From assembly GCA_934464585.1 (NCBI GenBank), contig CAKSJY010000019.1, positions 1-14,756 on the forward strand: a stretch of DNA of 14,756 nucleotides. Direction: 5' to 3'. The notes under the pieces were generated by a model. The model saw nothing but the letters and a program-made list of their open reading frames with translations, did no database searches and was not told the DNA's origin. The DNA is from an uncultured Eubacteriales bacterium. GTDB lineage: Bacteria > Bacillota > Clostridia > Oscillospirales > Acutalibacteraceae. The translations under genes were made by a program, and so were the position numbers. This document shows, piece by piece, positions 1 to 8,258 of the stretch. How positions within the stretch are numbered: position 1 is the stretch's first letter; each line of letters opens with the position of its first letter.

Positions 1-76
1 AAATTTGTTTTGAACATGCTATTGTTGATGGATATAATCTTGTACCGGATCCACCGGCTAAAATTATTCCTTTCAT
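1..76 (-). CDS. rfbA: Glucose-1-phosphate thymidylyltransferase, 5' end only
   Basis: This is the N-terminal 25 codons of a sugar nucleotidyltransferase, cut by the window edge. The translation begins MKGIILAGGSGTRLYPSTIA, which is the nucleotide-binding signature GGSGTRLYP of RmlA/RfbA. That enzyme joins glucose-1-phosphate to dTTP as the first step towards dTDP-L-rhamnose. The ATG at 76 is preceded by a strong GGAGGAG ribosome binding site (81-87). The gene starts 26 bases after the glf stop and is probably co-transcribed with the polysaccharide operon. By family habit rmlC, rmlB and rmlD would follow outside the window; that is an inference. With so few residues, another NDP-glucose pyrophosphorylase cannot be fully excluded, although LAGGSGTRLYP followed by SKQ is very typical of RmlA. 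Confidence 0.85.
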   Translation of the reverse strand, partial: MKGIILAGGSGTRLYPSTIACSKQI

Positions 77-102
77 AAAGCTCCTCCATTAATTAATCAA
101 GT

Positions 103-1179
103 TTATATAGACAAACTTAACATATCTTTTATGGTTTGATCCATACTATAATATTTATATTTTCCTAATCTTCCTATAAATGTAACTTCATTACTTTTCG
201 ATAATTCTTGGTATTGATTATAAATCTCAATATTCTCTTTTTTAGGAATTGGATATGAACGATCTCCCTTGTCAGAAGAATATTCCCTTGCTATTGTAGT
301 ACTGCAAGACTGTTGACCAGTTAAATGTTTAAATTCAGTTATTCTTGTATAGTCATAATCATTTGGATAATTTACAACTGCAACATCCTGATAGTGCTCT
401 TTTGGTAGATTTTCAAACTCAAATGATACACATCTATATGGCAATTCACCGAATCTATAATTATAAAATTCGTCAATACTACCTGAATAATATAGCTTTT
501 TATATTTTATAAGATTTCGTATTTCCTTATAATCTGTATTAAGCAATACCTTTATATTTGGATGATCTAACATTTTTTCAAACATTTTAGTATATCCATA
601 TTTGGGCATTGCTTGATACTTAACAGTAAAATATCTATCATCTCTGTTATTTCTGATAGGAATTCTTGAAACAATTTCTTTAGGTAATTTAGCTGGATTT
701 TCTCCCCATTGTTTCTCTGTATAATTTTTAAAGAATATCTCATAAAAATAATTTCCTACTTGGCTTGTAATTACATTTTCAACATTATTGATATCCTTAT
801 GATCAATTGCAACACTCTTGAAATAATCTAACACATCTTCTGAATTATAATTTGCCCCTAAAACTCCATTTATAGTATCCAGGTTTATAGGCATAGGATA
901 TAATTTTCCGCATACATATGCCAACACTTTATGCTGATAATCTATCCACTGGGTAAACCTCGACATATAGTTCCATACTTCTTTATCGTCAGTTCTGAAT
1001 ATATGAGGACCATATTTGTGTACTAATATTCCATAACTATCATAGTAATCATAACAATAACCTCCTATATGATACCTTCTGTCAAGAAGCAGAACTTTCT
1101 CATCTTTTTCTTCGGCTATCCTCCTAGCAAGCACAATTCCACTAATTCCCGCACCAACTATTACATTATCTATTTCCAT
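103..1179 (-). CDS. glf: UDP-galactopyranose mutase
   Basis: This flavoenzyme interconverts UDP-galactopyranose and UDP-galactofuranose in the cytoplasm and so supplies Galf for the polysaccharide. The protein has 358 residues, close to the usual size of about 365-390. It opens with the FAD-binding motif VGAGISG (residues 8-14), followed by HIGG and HKYGPHIFRT, both hallmarks of Glf. The segments DDRYFTVKYQAMPKYGY and YSGSIDEFYNYRFGELPYR match the conserved substrate-cleft regions of the family. I chose the ATG at 1179 (MEIDN) over a TTG three codons upstream because GAGAGGGG lies about nine bases before the ATG. The start overlaps the end of the flippase gene by 14 bases, so translation is probably coupled. 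Galf is absent from mammalian glycans. Identification is firm. Confidence 0.96.
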   Translation of the reverse strand: MEIDNVIVGAGISGIVLARRIAEEKDEKVLLLDRRYHIGGYCYDYYDSYGILVHKYGPHIFRTDDKEVWNYMSRFTQWIDYQHKVLAYVCGKLYPMPINLDTINGVLGANYNSEDVLDYFKSVAIDHKDINNVENVITSQVGNYFYEIFFKNYTEKQWGENPAKLPKEIVSRIPIRNNRDDRYFTVKYQAMPKYGYTKMFEKMLDHPNIKVLLNTDYKEIRNLIKYKKLYYSGSIDEFYNYRFGELPYRCVSFEFENLPKEHYQDVAVVNYPNDYDYTRITEFKHLTGQQSCSTTIAREYSSDKGDRSYPIPKKENIEIYNQYQELSKSNEVTFIGRLGKYKYYSMDQTIKDMLSLSI

Positions 1180-2638
1180 GATTAGCAACCCCTCTCATAA
1201 ACCTCAATATTGTATCTATTCCATATTTAACAGTGCTGTCTTTCAGTAAACATAATGACACAACATAGAAAATTGAATAAACTATAAAAGACAGGATAAG
1301 TTGTAATAAAAATCCTACATTTAAAAATAAACTTACTGAATAATTAATTACCGATGCTGCAAATGCAGCTACAAAATATTTATAAAAATCTTTTGTAATA
1401 ATTGATATTTTCATTTTTCGTTTTATAAAAATTAACTGAAAGGCAAGTACAAAAACTTCAACAATAGCACATGAAATAGCCGTACCTACTACGGAATATG
1501 GCGGAATTAAAAAGAAAAACAATATTATCCCAACGACAGCCCCTAAAATAACTGATGCTGTCGTAATATGTTCTTTCTTCATTGGAATTAAAACTTGAAT
1601 TCCTGTAACATTTGATAAACCTGCAAATATTAAAATAAATGATAAAATCTGCAGCGGAAGAATCGAAGCATCATATTTATCACCTGCAAATACTAAAATT
1701 AAATATTTTGCATTTAACATGAGATATCCAACAATAGGACAAGCCAGCGCTAATGTAAAATTTATTGATTTCTTTACTATCGCATTAAACTGCTTCATTT
1801 CCCTTTTTTCAATATAATAAGATAACCTTGGAAGCAAAACAGTCCCCAGTGCAACACAACATTGTAATAAAACAGTGTTTATTTTCTGTGATACTGAAAA
1901 AAATCCGACTGCTTCATCGCCCTTAAGAAAACCTAATATTGTATTTGGGAGCGCTATATAAATATTCGTGGCAGCGGACATCGCAAAAAATGTAAAACTA
2001 GGTTTTAGGTGATTTCGTATTTGGTAGTTACGTTGTAATTTAAAAGAAACATACTTTCTAAGATGTAGAAAATTGATTATATATGCCCCACTTGTTTGTA
2101 TTACTGCAATAATAGCATAAATATAATAATCATTACTATTTTTAATAAAGATAAAAATCAAAAATACAGATAAGATTTTAAATGCCACATTTCTTATAGT
2201 AATATATTGATATTCTTCAATGCCCTGATAAAACCAGTTTAAAGAAAATGGGGTCATTATAACATTTATGGCATTAATAAACATAAGTAATGCAATCTCT
2301 CTTAATTGTGGAAACAAAAATGTAATAATCAATAATGCAGCTGTACATAAAATGCTCATTATTGCATTGATAAAAAATAGCTCATGAACAGTTCTATTAA
2401 GCCTTTTATTATCATCTCTTGCAACAGCTATCGCCCTTATTCCATAAGTAGGAATTCCTAACGATGCAACTAAAATAAAATATGATGAAATAGAAATGGC
2501 AAAATTAACCTTTCCTAATCCTGACGGCCCCAATACCCTCGTTATATAGGGATATGTAACAAGAGGTATTATAGACGTTGATACTAAATTTAACAGATTA
2601 TAAATATAATTTTTTTTAATTGATTTTTGTTTTATCAT
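1166..2638 (-). CDS. Wzx-type polysaccharide flippase (PST/MOP family)
   Basis: This 490-residue integral membrane protein is very hydrophobic throughout, with roughly 12-14 predicted membrane segments. Its N-terminus, with YNLLNLVSTSIIPLVTYPYI and then RVLGPSGLGKVNFA, is the signature of the polysaccharide transport (PST) flippases. Such proteins move the undecaprenyl-pyrophosphate-linked repeat unit across the cytoplasmic membrane before polymerisation. The motif SLNWFYQGIEEYQYIT near residue 135-150 is also typical. The gene starts five bases after the preceding GT2 gene, with its ribosome binding site (AAAGAG region) inside that gene, and overlaps the start of glf. It works with the Wzy-like protein encoded at 5852-7135. 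Substrate specificity cannot be read from the sequence. The family call is firm, the assignment as the Wzx of this locus is a context inference. Confidence 0.92.
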   Translation of the reverse strand: MIKQKSIKKNYIYNLLNLVSTSIIPLVTYPYITRVLGPSGLGKVNFAISISSYFILVASLGIPTYGIRAIAVARDDNKRLNRTVHELFFINAIMSILCTAALLIITFLFPQLREIALLMFINAINVIMTPFSLNWFYQGIEEYQYITIRNVAFKILSVFLIFIFIKNSNDYYIYAIIAVIQTSGAYIINFLHLRKYVSFKLQRNYQIRNHLKPSFTFFAMSAATNIYIALPNTILGFLKGDEAVGFFSVSQKINTVLLQCCVALGTVLLPRLSYYIEKREMKQFNAIVKKSINFTLALACPIVGYLMLNAKYLILVFAGDKYDASILPLQILSFILIFAGLSNVTGIQVLIPMKKEHITTASVILGAVVGIILFFFLIPPYSVVGTAISCAIVEVFVLAFQLIFIKRKMKISIITKDFYKYFVAAFAASVINYSVSLFLNVGFLLQLILSFIVYSIFYVVSLCLLKDSTVKYGIDTILRFMRGVANHGNR

Positions 2639-2643
2639 AAAAT

Positions 2644-3528
2644 TTAATGTCTCTTTCCTGATAATCCTAAAATTCCATGAACAAATCCTCTAGACGCCTG
2701 ACCGAATGCTTTTGGCTCAAGTAATAAAACTCCTATTAGTGTTTTTGATAATCTTACCCAATATTTAAAATGGTTTTCTTTGTAACGAACGTGACTTTTT
2801 CTTGTTAAAATATCGTTTCTTATGTAATAATAATATTTCCAAGGTGGCATATAAAAGATAGATTTTGTTTTGTTAAAAATCTTTATTGATAGAGGATTAA
2901 AAACATACGGATGATAGATCACCGAGTCTCTAAAGCTCAGTATTTCATAATTATTTTCTCTTATTCTATCGGAATACTCAACTTCATCCCAAAAGATAAA
3001 TAAATCCTTTCTTGGAAGCCCACATTTTTCTACTAACTTGCGTGGTAACAAAAATCCAACAAAAGAAATTCCATATACTTTCTTCATATCCTCATGCATA
3101 AGTTCCTTTTTTAAACTGTTTATGTCATCAATATTTTCTAAGAACCAAATATTTGAATAAAATGCAACCTTATCATCCGGTGTATATTTCTGAGCATGTA
3201 AAATCATTTTTTCCAAAGCATCATTCTTTGGTATGGCGTCATCATCCATTCCCCACAAAAAATCAAAATTCTCCTGTAGTACCGCCTTAAATCCCTCGTG
3301 AAATCCACCGGAGCCGCCTATATTCTCATTTAAAGTTATATACCTGATATTATCATTTTCCTTGATAATATCATCAACATAATCTCTAGTACCGTCGGTA
3401 GAGCAATTATCAACAACAAATATTGTATCTATTTTATATGTTTGATTTACCAGAGATGTAAGATTTTTTCTTAAAAACTCTTTTCTATTGTATGTAACCA
3501 CTAATGCACTAACTTTATAATTCTTCAT
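2644..3528 (-). CDS. GT2 glycosyltransferase, galactofuranosyl/rhamnosyl-transferase-like
   Basis: This 294-residue family 2 (GT-A fold) glycosyltransferase probably adds one sugar to the lipid-linked repeat unit on the cytoplasmic side. Visible motifs are VTYNR (11-15), VVDNCSTDGT (38-47), NIGGSGGF (69-76), the metal-binding MDDD (94-97) and FWDEVEYSDR (179-188), followed by YHP at 205-207. The NIGGSGGF plus WGMDDD combination is common in galactofuranosyl- and rhamnosyltransferases (GlfT1/WbbL-like). The presence of glf three genes along makes Galf transfer plausible, but the donor is an inference. I prefer the ATG at 3528, which has GAGGTG six bases upstream, to the GTG at 3537. This ATG overlaps the stop of the acyltransferase gene as ATGA, a typical sign of translational coupling. 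A short hydrophobic C-terminal stretch (KTLIGVLLLEP) may touch the membrane. Confidence 0.9.
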   Translation of the reverse strand: MKNYKVSALVVTYNRKEFLRKNLTSLVNQTYKIDTIFVVDNCSTDGTRDYVDDIIKENDNIRYITLNENIGGSGGFHEGFKAVLQENFDFLWGMDDDAIPKNDALEKMILHAQKYTPDDKVAFYSNIWFLENIDDINSLKKELMHEDMKKVYGISFVGFLLPRKLVEKCGLPRKDLFIFWDEVEYSDRIRENNYEILSFRDSVIYHPYVFNPLSIKIFNKTKSIFYMPPWKYYYYIRNDILTRKSHVRYKENHFKYWVRLSKTLIGVLLLEPKAFGQASRGFVHGILGLSGKRH

Positions 3529-4154
3529 CTTTGACACCTCATATATAATTTACTATTAAAAAATGACTCTCCTAAGTCTTCATATAACAAATCAATATTC
3601 TCTTTAATGTCTGTATCCTCAAGTTTTGAGTAATCAAAATTTAATAATTTTTCAGTTACATTCTCTGGAAATCTATATCTAATTACTTTATTTCCTGTAA
3701 ATATCGCATATGGCGGAACATCCTTTGCTACAACGCTTCCTGCCACTATTATAGCTCCTTGGCCAATATGTACTCCAGAAAGTACAATCGAGTTCGCACC
3801 AATCCAAACATCATCCTCTATTACTATAGGACCTTTTGTTTTTGCTTCGTATTCAAAGCCACATACCTTTACCTTAAACGGAAAAGTCGATACTCCTCTA
3901 TATGGATGCTCTCCACCAAGCAAAAATTTAACATCAGGACCTATAGAGCAAAAACTTCCTATTTTTAAGTGTTCCTTAGGATTACCAAACGTCAAAATAT
4001 TTAATGGCCCATATGTATATCTACCTACATCAACTTTATCAATAGGAAATATATTTTTAGCAACTGTAAGATTATGTACATTTCTTTTTCGCCAATTCTT
4101 CTTAAATTTCATTAATCCAAATGATTTATTAAAGCACGTCTTTATAAATCCCAT
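3525..4154 (-). CDS. Hexapeptide-repeat O-acyltransferase (CatB/xenobiotic acyltransferase-like)
   Basis: This 209-residue protein has a left-handed beta-helix built from hexapeptide repeats and most likely O-acetylates the polysaccharide or its precursor with acetyl-CoA. Repeats are visible as IGSFCSIGPDVKF (65-77) and as IEDDVWIGANSIVLSGVHIG through GQGAIIVAGSVVAKDVPPYA (112-150). The loop GGEHPYRGVSTFPF (80-93) contains the histidine (H83) that corresponds to the catalytic His of the CatB/VatA class, and PPYAIFTGNKVIRYRF is the typical CoA-side exit. The ATG at 4154 shares one base with the licD stop (TGATG) and has an AGGAGG ribosome binding site. Capsule loci often carry such acetyltransferases as sources of antigenic variation. 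The acceptor sugar is unknown. The family call is firm, the acetyl donor is inferred from the family. Confidence 0.92.
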   Translation of the reverse strand: MGFIKTCFNKSFGLMKFKKNWRKRNVHNLTVAKNIFPIDKVDVGRYTYGPLNILTFGNPKEHLKIGSFCSIGPDVKFLLGGEHPYRGVSTFPFKVKVCGFEYEAKTKGPIVIEDDVWIGANSIVLSGVHIGQGAIIVAGSVVAKDVPPYAIFTGNKVIRYRFPENVTEKLLNFDYSKLEDTDIKENIDLLYEDLGESFFNSKLYMRCQR

Positions 4155-4957
4155 CAGTTATTCCTCCTATAATCTTTATATGGCATATTTAAGTTAATGT
4201 ACTTAAAATTATGATGTGATTCCTGCTTTTCTATAGGAGGGAGTTGCATGTAATCACCATATACATTCTTCAAAAAGGAGTCATAATCTTCCGGTCCAAA
4301 AAATGTCTTATTTTCAAACTCATAATAAGTAGGTTTTCCAAAAAAGTCCCTAGGCATAATTTCTTTTGTTTTCCATGCACCAACCATGTTAGCAACATAT
4401 TTACTATCATTAAACTTTCTCTTAATTAAGTTCTTTGACACTAATTTATAGATGTTATCCCTATCCAATTTTCTTGAAACCCATTGCCATATTCTTTTTA
4501 CTCCATTTTTTATTCCAATATCCTGATTATTATATAAAAGTGACTGCAGAATATAAGTCTTCCAAAAGTGAATTTTAGAATCAATGTTTGTATCTCCTAC
4601 TCCATCCAGCGGAAAAATGTCTATATATACTCCTTCCACAATTCCATCAAGACGATCTTCAATTAATGTTGTATTTTTATCAATAAATTTAGAGTATGGA
4701 AACAATAGGTCCTCCGTGTTATACGGAGTCTTCAAGTGTATATGCTCCGGAAAGCTATCCTTAGATAAGCATAAAAATTTTTCATAATCCTCTCTGGGAA
4801 GTCCTATATCTACATCATCGTCCCATGGTATAAATCCTTTATGTCTTACTGCTCCTAATAGAGTTCCTCCAATTATATAATATCTTAAATTATGTTTAGC
4901 GCAAATATTATCTAATTCTATCATTAAACCAAGTAGTTTTTCCTGTATATCTTTCAT
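4154..4957 (-). CDS. LicD-family phosphotransferase
   Basis: This 267-residue protein belongs to the LicD family (nucleotidyltransferase fold). LicD proteins transfer phosphocholine or another phospho-substituent, for example from a CDP-linked donor, onto a glycan. Diagnostic motifs are IIGGTLLGAVRHKGFIPWDD (28-47) and the acidic cluster WDDDVDIGLPREDY (45-58), which bind metal and nucleotide, and VYIDIFPLDGVG, also family-typical. The ATG at 4957 lies one base from the preceding gene's stop and has GAGAGG eight bases upstream. No choline uptake or activation genes (licA/B/C-like) are visible here, so the donor may be CDP-choline, CDP-glycerol, CDP-ribitol or something else. The polysaccharide is therefore predicted to carry a phosphodiester-linked group. 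The family is certain, the substituent is not. Confidence 0.93.
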   Translation of the reverse strand: MKDIQEKLLGLMIELDNICAKHNLRYYIIGGTLLGAVRHKGFIPWDDDVDIGLPREDYEKFLCLSKDSFPEHIHLKTPYNTEDLLFPYSKFIDKNTTLIEDRLDGIVEGVYIDIFPLDGVGDTNIDSKIHFWKTYILQSLLYNNQDIGIKNGVKRIWQWVSRKLDRDNIYKLVSKNLIKRKFNDSKYVANMVGAWKTKEIMPRDFFGKPTYYEFENKTFFGPEDYDSFLKNVYGDYMQLPPIEKQESHHNFKYINLNMPYKDYRRNN

Positions 4958-4958
4958 C

Positions 4959-5822
4959 TTAAAAACCTCTCACATTCTGAATAATAGCATATTCCAATAT
5001 GGTAAATTTGTAAAAACACTTTATAAGGAACATCCTTATACTTGATAAACGATAATATTTCTTTAAAAAAATACATCTGCTTTGAATTAAAAGTTTTCTT
5101 TTCTTAATATCAGACTTAAACTCCTTATCTATACTTACAGAATGATGATGAATATAACTTTCAATTAATACTAGAGCTGTTTTATAACCTCTATCCTTAA
5201 GTTTCTTGCCAAGTGTAGTCTCTTCACAATATAAAAATATATCTTCATCATACATTCCATACTTTAACATTAGTTCTGTATCTACGATTAAAAAAGAACC
5301 AGGCACACAATCGACATCAACAGATTCACCATTAAAATAGCCATCCTTGTATGTCATGAATTTAAAAATTTTGTTTAGTATCTGGCTTGCCGAAAAGACA
5401 TATTGGGCAACACTTGGAACAGGCCAAGCTGTTACCTCTTTATATCTTCCATTACCATCCCTTTGAATGCAAGATACTGTACAATAATTTTTGTTCTCTG
5501 ATAGAAAATCACAAAGTGTTTGCACACAACCTTCCGAAAATTCTACATCAGGATTAGCGATAACTACATAATCAGATTTCAATTTGTCATACGCATATCT
5601 TATTCCAAAGTTATTTCCATAACCATATCCACCATTTTTATCAGTTTGCAAAACATGAACCTCGGAAGATCTATAGTCACATAAAATATTAAATGAATTA
5701 TCTCTGGAGCAATTATCTATTATTAATATATAATTTAAGATTTTATAATCTTTTATTTTATTTAATAACTCTAATGTAGTTTTACTATCATTATAATTTA
5801 GTATCAAACAAGACACAACCAT
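4959..5822 (-). CDS. GT2 glycosyltransferase, WbbL/rhamnosyltransferase-like
   Basis: This 287-residue family 2 glycosyltransferase resembles WbbL-type rhamnosyltransferases. Motifs in order are LILNYND (6-12), IIDNCS (34-39), the DKNGGYGYGNNFGI loop (61-74), the acceptor-side ANPDVEF (89-95) in place of a plain DxD, VPGSFLIVD (173-181), and DEDIFLYCEETTLGKKL (192-208), followed by the histidine cluster HHHS (225-228). These segments are characteristic of enzymes using dTDP-rhamnose or a related donor, which fits the rfbA gene at the left edge. Donor and acceptor remain inferred. The gene lies 29 bases after the polymerase gene and one base before licD. The ATG at 5822 has AAGGATGG seven bases upstream. 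The enzyme is predicted to act in the cytoplasm on the lipid-linked repeat unit. Confidence 0.9.
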   Translation of the reverse strand: MVVSCLILNYNDSKTTLELLNKIKDYKILNYILIIDNCSRDNSFNILCDYRSSEVHVLQTDKNGGYGYGNNFGIRYAYDKLKSDYVVIANPDVEFSEGCVQTLCDFLSENKNYCTVSCIQRDGNGRYKEVTAWPVPSVAQYVFSASQILNKIFKFMTYKDGYFNGESVDVDCVPGSFLIVDTELMLKYGMYDEDIFLYCEETTLGKKLKDRGYKTALVLIESYIHHHSVSIDKEFKSDIKKRKLLIQSRCIFLKKYYRLSSIRMFLIKCFYKFTILEYAIIQNVRGF

Positions 5823-5851
5823 TTACAAACCATCCTTTACATAATCCTTAC

Positions 5852-7135
5852 TTATTTGCGTTTAGAATTAACTATAAATGACATGTACATAGCATAAATA
5901 GGAGTTGAATAAATTGACGCTCCAAACATCATTAATAGCAAAATAACGATTGCTACTTTTGCTATTTTATTTCCTGATCTAAAAAATTTAAATATAGCCA
6001 CTAAATACAATGAAAATGCAACTACTCCTCCCGAAACAAGAATATAACTAATCGAGCTCATATAATCATTAACTTCAATAGTACCAGCATCAAATAGAGT
6101 AATAATATGGTGAATTTTTGAAAAGCAATCATAATTTCCATAACCTACTCCAAAAAATTTATAAATAAAGTCAAGTTGTGAAAATATATTAAATCCCCTA
6201 GATACTCTTATTCCTCCTGAAGTTACACCTTTTGAGGAACTATCAATTTCTTGAAATCTATCTATTAAGTGAACAAATTCATTTCCCACATTATACAAAT
6301 ATATAAATATTACGGCCATAGTGATTATACAACACATTAACGTTACATTTTTAATCCCATTTTTGGATGAAGCGTTAAAACTAAATACCCAAATAACCCA
6401 AATAGCCAGGATGGTCGCAACACCGATCGCAGACGTAGATAGCATAACTGCTAAACTAATATATAAAGATAAAAGGACATTCCTTCTATCGAGTTTTTTA
6501 TCAAAAAGAAAGACAATCAAACCTAAGGATACATATTGTGCAAAATGTGCTGGTTCTAAAAATATAGACGGCAATCTTAATGAACCATATGAATACATTC
6601 TTTCATACCTAGCTAATTGTTCATTACTATTTGTAATAGAATAGTTTAGTGTTACATTTTTTAATGTACTTGGTAAAACAATACCAAAAATATTATAAAA
6701 TAAATATTGCAAAACCAAATATGTCGAAACTAAAACAACAACAAATTTCAGGATTTTTATTGCATATTTAAAATCAAAGTAAAATTGTGAACATATAAGA
6801 AAAATACATATATATACTGAATCTCTAAGTAGTTTTAAACATATATCAGTAATAGAATAATAATACTGGAATAAACATATAACAAATGATATCATTATAC
6901 AATATGAAAAGTAAATTAAATACATACTACTTTCTTTTACTAATTTATTTTGAGAAAAAAATATAATATCCAAAAGCAAAAAGGGAAAACAGGCTAAAAA
7001 AATAAACTCCCCCAACCCAATGCGTGGGATAGGGCTTGCATATATATTAATTATCGGCATAAGAATGACAAACCATGTATATATCTTGTAAAACTTAATT
7101 TTGGTTTTGTTTTTATAACTAAGCATAATATTCAT
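5852..7135 (-). CDS. Wzy-like polysaccharide polymerase (O-antigen ligase/polymerase family)
   Basis: This is a 427-residue polytopic membrane protein with about 10-12 hydrophobic segments and a larger extracytoplasmic region around residues 160-195. Near its C-terminal third it has FFGVGYGNYDCFS, the glycine-rich GxGxxN motif often seen in Wzy and O-antigen ligase family members. Wzy proteins join flipped repeat units outside the membrane. They diverge strongly in sequence, so the call rests on topology, the motif and the location between glycosyltransferases and a wzx gene. I chose the ATG at 7135, which forms an ATGA overlap with the wecB stop and has AAGGA six bases upstream, rather than the TTG two codons before it. 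Alternatives are an O-antigen-ligase-type transferase or a plain membrane protein, but no other polymerase candidate is in the window. Confidence 0.85.
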   Translation of the reverse strand: MNIMLSYKNKTKIKFYKIYTWFVILMPIINIYASPIPRIGLGEFIFLACFPFLLLDIIFFSQNKLVKESSMYLIYFSYCIMISFVICLFQYYYSITDICLKLLRDSVYICIFLICSQFYFDFKYAIKILKFVVVLVSTYLVLQYLFYNIFGIVLPSTLKNVTLNYSITNSNEQLARYERMYSYGSLRLPSIFLEPAHFAQYVSLGLIVFLFDKKLDRRNVLLSLYISLAVMLSTSAIGVATILAIWVIWVFSFNASSKNGIKNVTLMCCIITMAVIFIYLYNVGNEFVHLIDRFQEIDSSSKGVTSGGIRVSRGFNIFSQLDFIYKFFGVGYGNYDCFSKIHHIITLFDAGTIEVNDYMSSISYILVSGGVVAFSLYLVAIFKFFRSGNKIAKVAIVILLLMMFGASIYSTPIYAMYMSFIVNSKRK

Positions 7136-8241
7136 ACACAATCCTTAAAAAAATCAATTAAAACATTTGCTATTCGTTTACTAGCCAATCCGTCACCATA
7201 TGGATTAATTGCCCTGCTCATCCTATTATACTCGTCATTGTTACTTAACAATTCTTTTATAGACAAGTATATTTTTTCCTCATTTGTTCCGACTAACTTT
7301 AAGGTACCAGCCTCGATTCCTTCCGGCCTTTCGGTAGTATCTCTCATAACTAGTACAGGTTTGCCAAGCGAAGGTGCCTCTTCTTGAACTCCACCACTGT
7401 CTGTCAGAATTAAATATGCCTTATTCATAAAATTATGAAAATCTATCACATCAAGGGGCTCTATCAATTTTACATTGGAATGATTATTAAAAATTTCGTT
7501 TGCTGTTTTACGTATAATAGGATTAAGATGTATTGGATAAATAACCTTAATATCTTTATTCTCATCAACAATGTGTCTTATTGCTTTAAACATACTTCTA
7601 AGTGGATCACCCAAATTTTCTCGCCTATGTGCAGTTAATAGAATCATTTTATCATCACCTACCCAATTAAGAATTGGGTTATCATACTTTTCTTGAACTG
7701 TCGTTTTTAATGCATCTATAACTGTGTTTCCTGTAACAAATATATCATCAGGATTCTTCCCCTCTTTTATCAAGTTTTGCTTAGCCAATTCAGTCGGTGC
7801 AAAATTAAATTTAGCTATTAAAGAAACTGCTTGACGGTTAAATTCCTCCGGAAATGGAGAGTATATATTATTTGTTCTAAGTCCTGCTTCCACATGTCCA
7901 ACAAGAGTTCGTGTATAAAAACAGGCTAATGAAGTAGCAAAAGTAGTTGATGTATCCCCATGCACCAAAACTATATCTGGTCTTTCCTGTTCCAAAATCA
8001 TTTTAATCCCATTTAATACATTAGACGTTATATCAAATAATGTTTGATTTTCCCTCATAATAGATAGATTATATTCAGGTGTAATATCAAAACAGTCTAA
8101 AACTTGCTTTAACATTTGCTTATGTTGACCAGTAACACAAACAATCGTTTTTACTTCAGATTTACTTTTTAATTCCTTAACAAGTGGACACATTTTAATA
8201 GCTTCAGGGCGAGTACCAAATACAATTAAAATCTTTTTCAT
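7132..8241 (-). CDS. wecB: UDP-N-acetylglucosamine 2-epimerase (non-hydrolysing)
   Basis: This 369-residue cytosolic enzyme interconverts UDP-GlcNAc and UDP-ManNAc, supplying ManNAc or, after oxidation, ManNAcA. The protein matches the family over its length: FGTRPEAIKM (8-17), VTGQH (36-40), VHGDTSTTFA (93-102), VGHVEAGLRT (114-123), TAHRRENLG (203-211), TDSGGVQEEAP (280-290) and RDTTERPEG (300-308). The acidic residues in HGD, EAG and PEE, and the conserved histidines, correspond to the catalytic set of the E. coli enzyme. I chose the ATG at 8241 (MKKILIVFGTRPE) because it gives the usual N-terminus and follows a GGAG. An ATG six codons upstream at 8259 touches the previous stop but has no ribosome binding site. 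Its stop overlaps the polymerase start as ATGA. No ManNAc dehydrogenase is seen here. The symbol wecB (also mnaA) follows the family. Confidence 0.95.
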   Translation of the reverse strand: MKKILIVFGTRPEAIKMCPLVKELKSKSEVKTIVCVTGQHKQMLKQVLDCFDITPEYNLSIMRENQTLFDITSNVLNGIKMILEQERPDIVLVHGDTSTTFATSLACFYTRTLVGHVEAGLRTNNIYSPFPEEFNRQAVSLIAKFNFAPTELAKQNLIKEGKNPDDIFVTGNTVIDALKTTVQEKYDNPILNWVGDDKMILLTAHRRENLGDPLRSMFKAIRHIVDENKDIKVIYPIHLNPIIRKTANEIFNNHSNVKLIEPLDVIDFHNFMNKAYLILTDSGGVQEEAPSLGKPVLVMRDTTERPEGIEAGTLKLVGTNEEKIYLSIKELLSNNDEYNRMSRAINPYGDGLASKRIANVLIDFFKDCV

Positions 8242-8258
8242 AAAACTCCATTCTCTCA

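Noticed and set aside
6321..6644. Plus-strand open frame of 107 codons inside the polymerase gene
   Set aside because: It lies opposite a clear Wzy-like membrane protein gene, has no ribosome binding site and its product resembles nothing.
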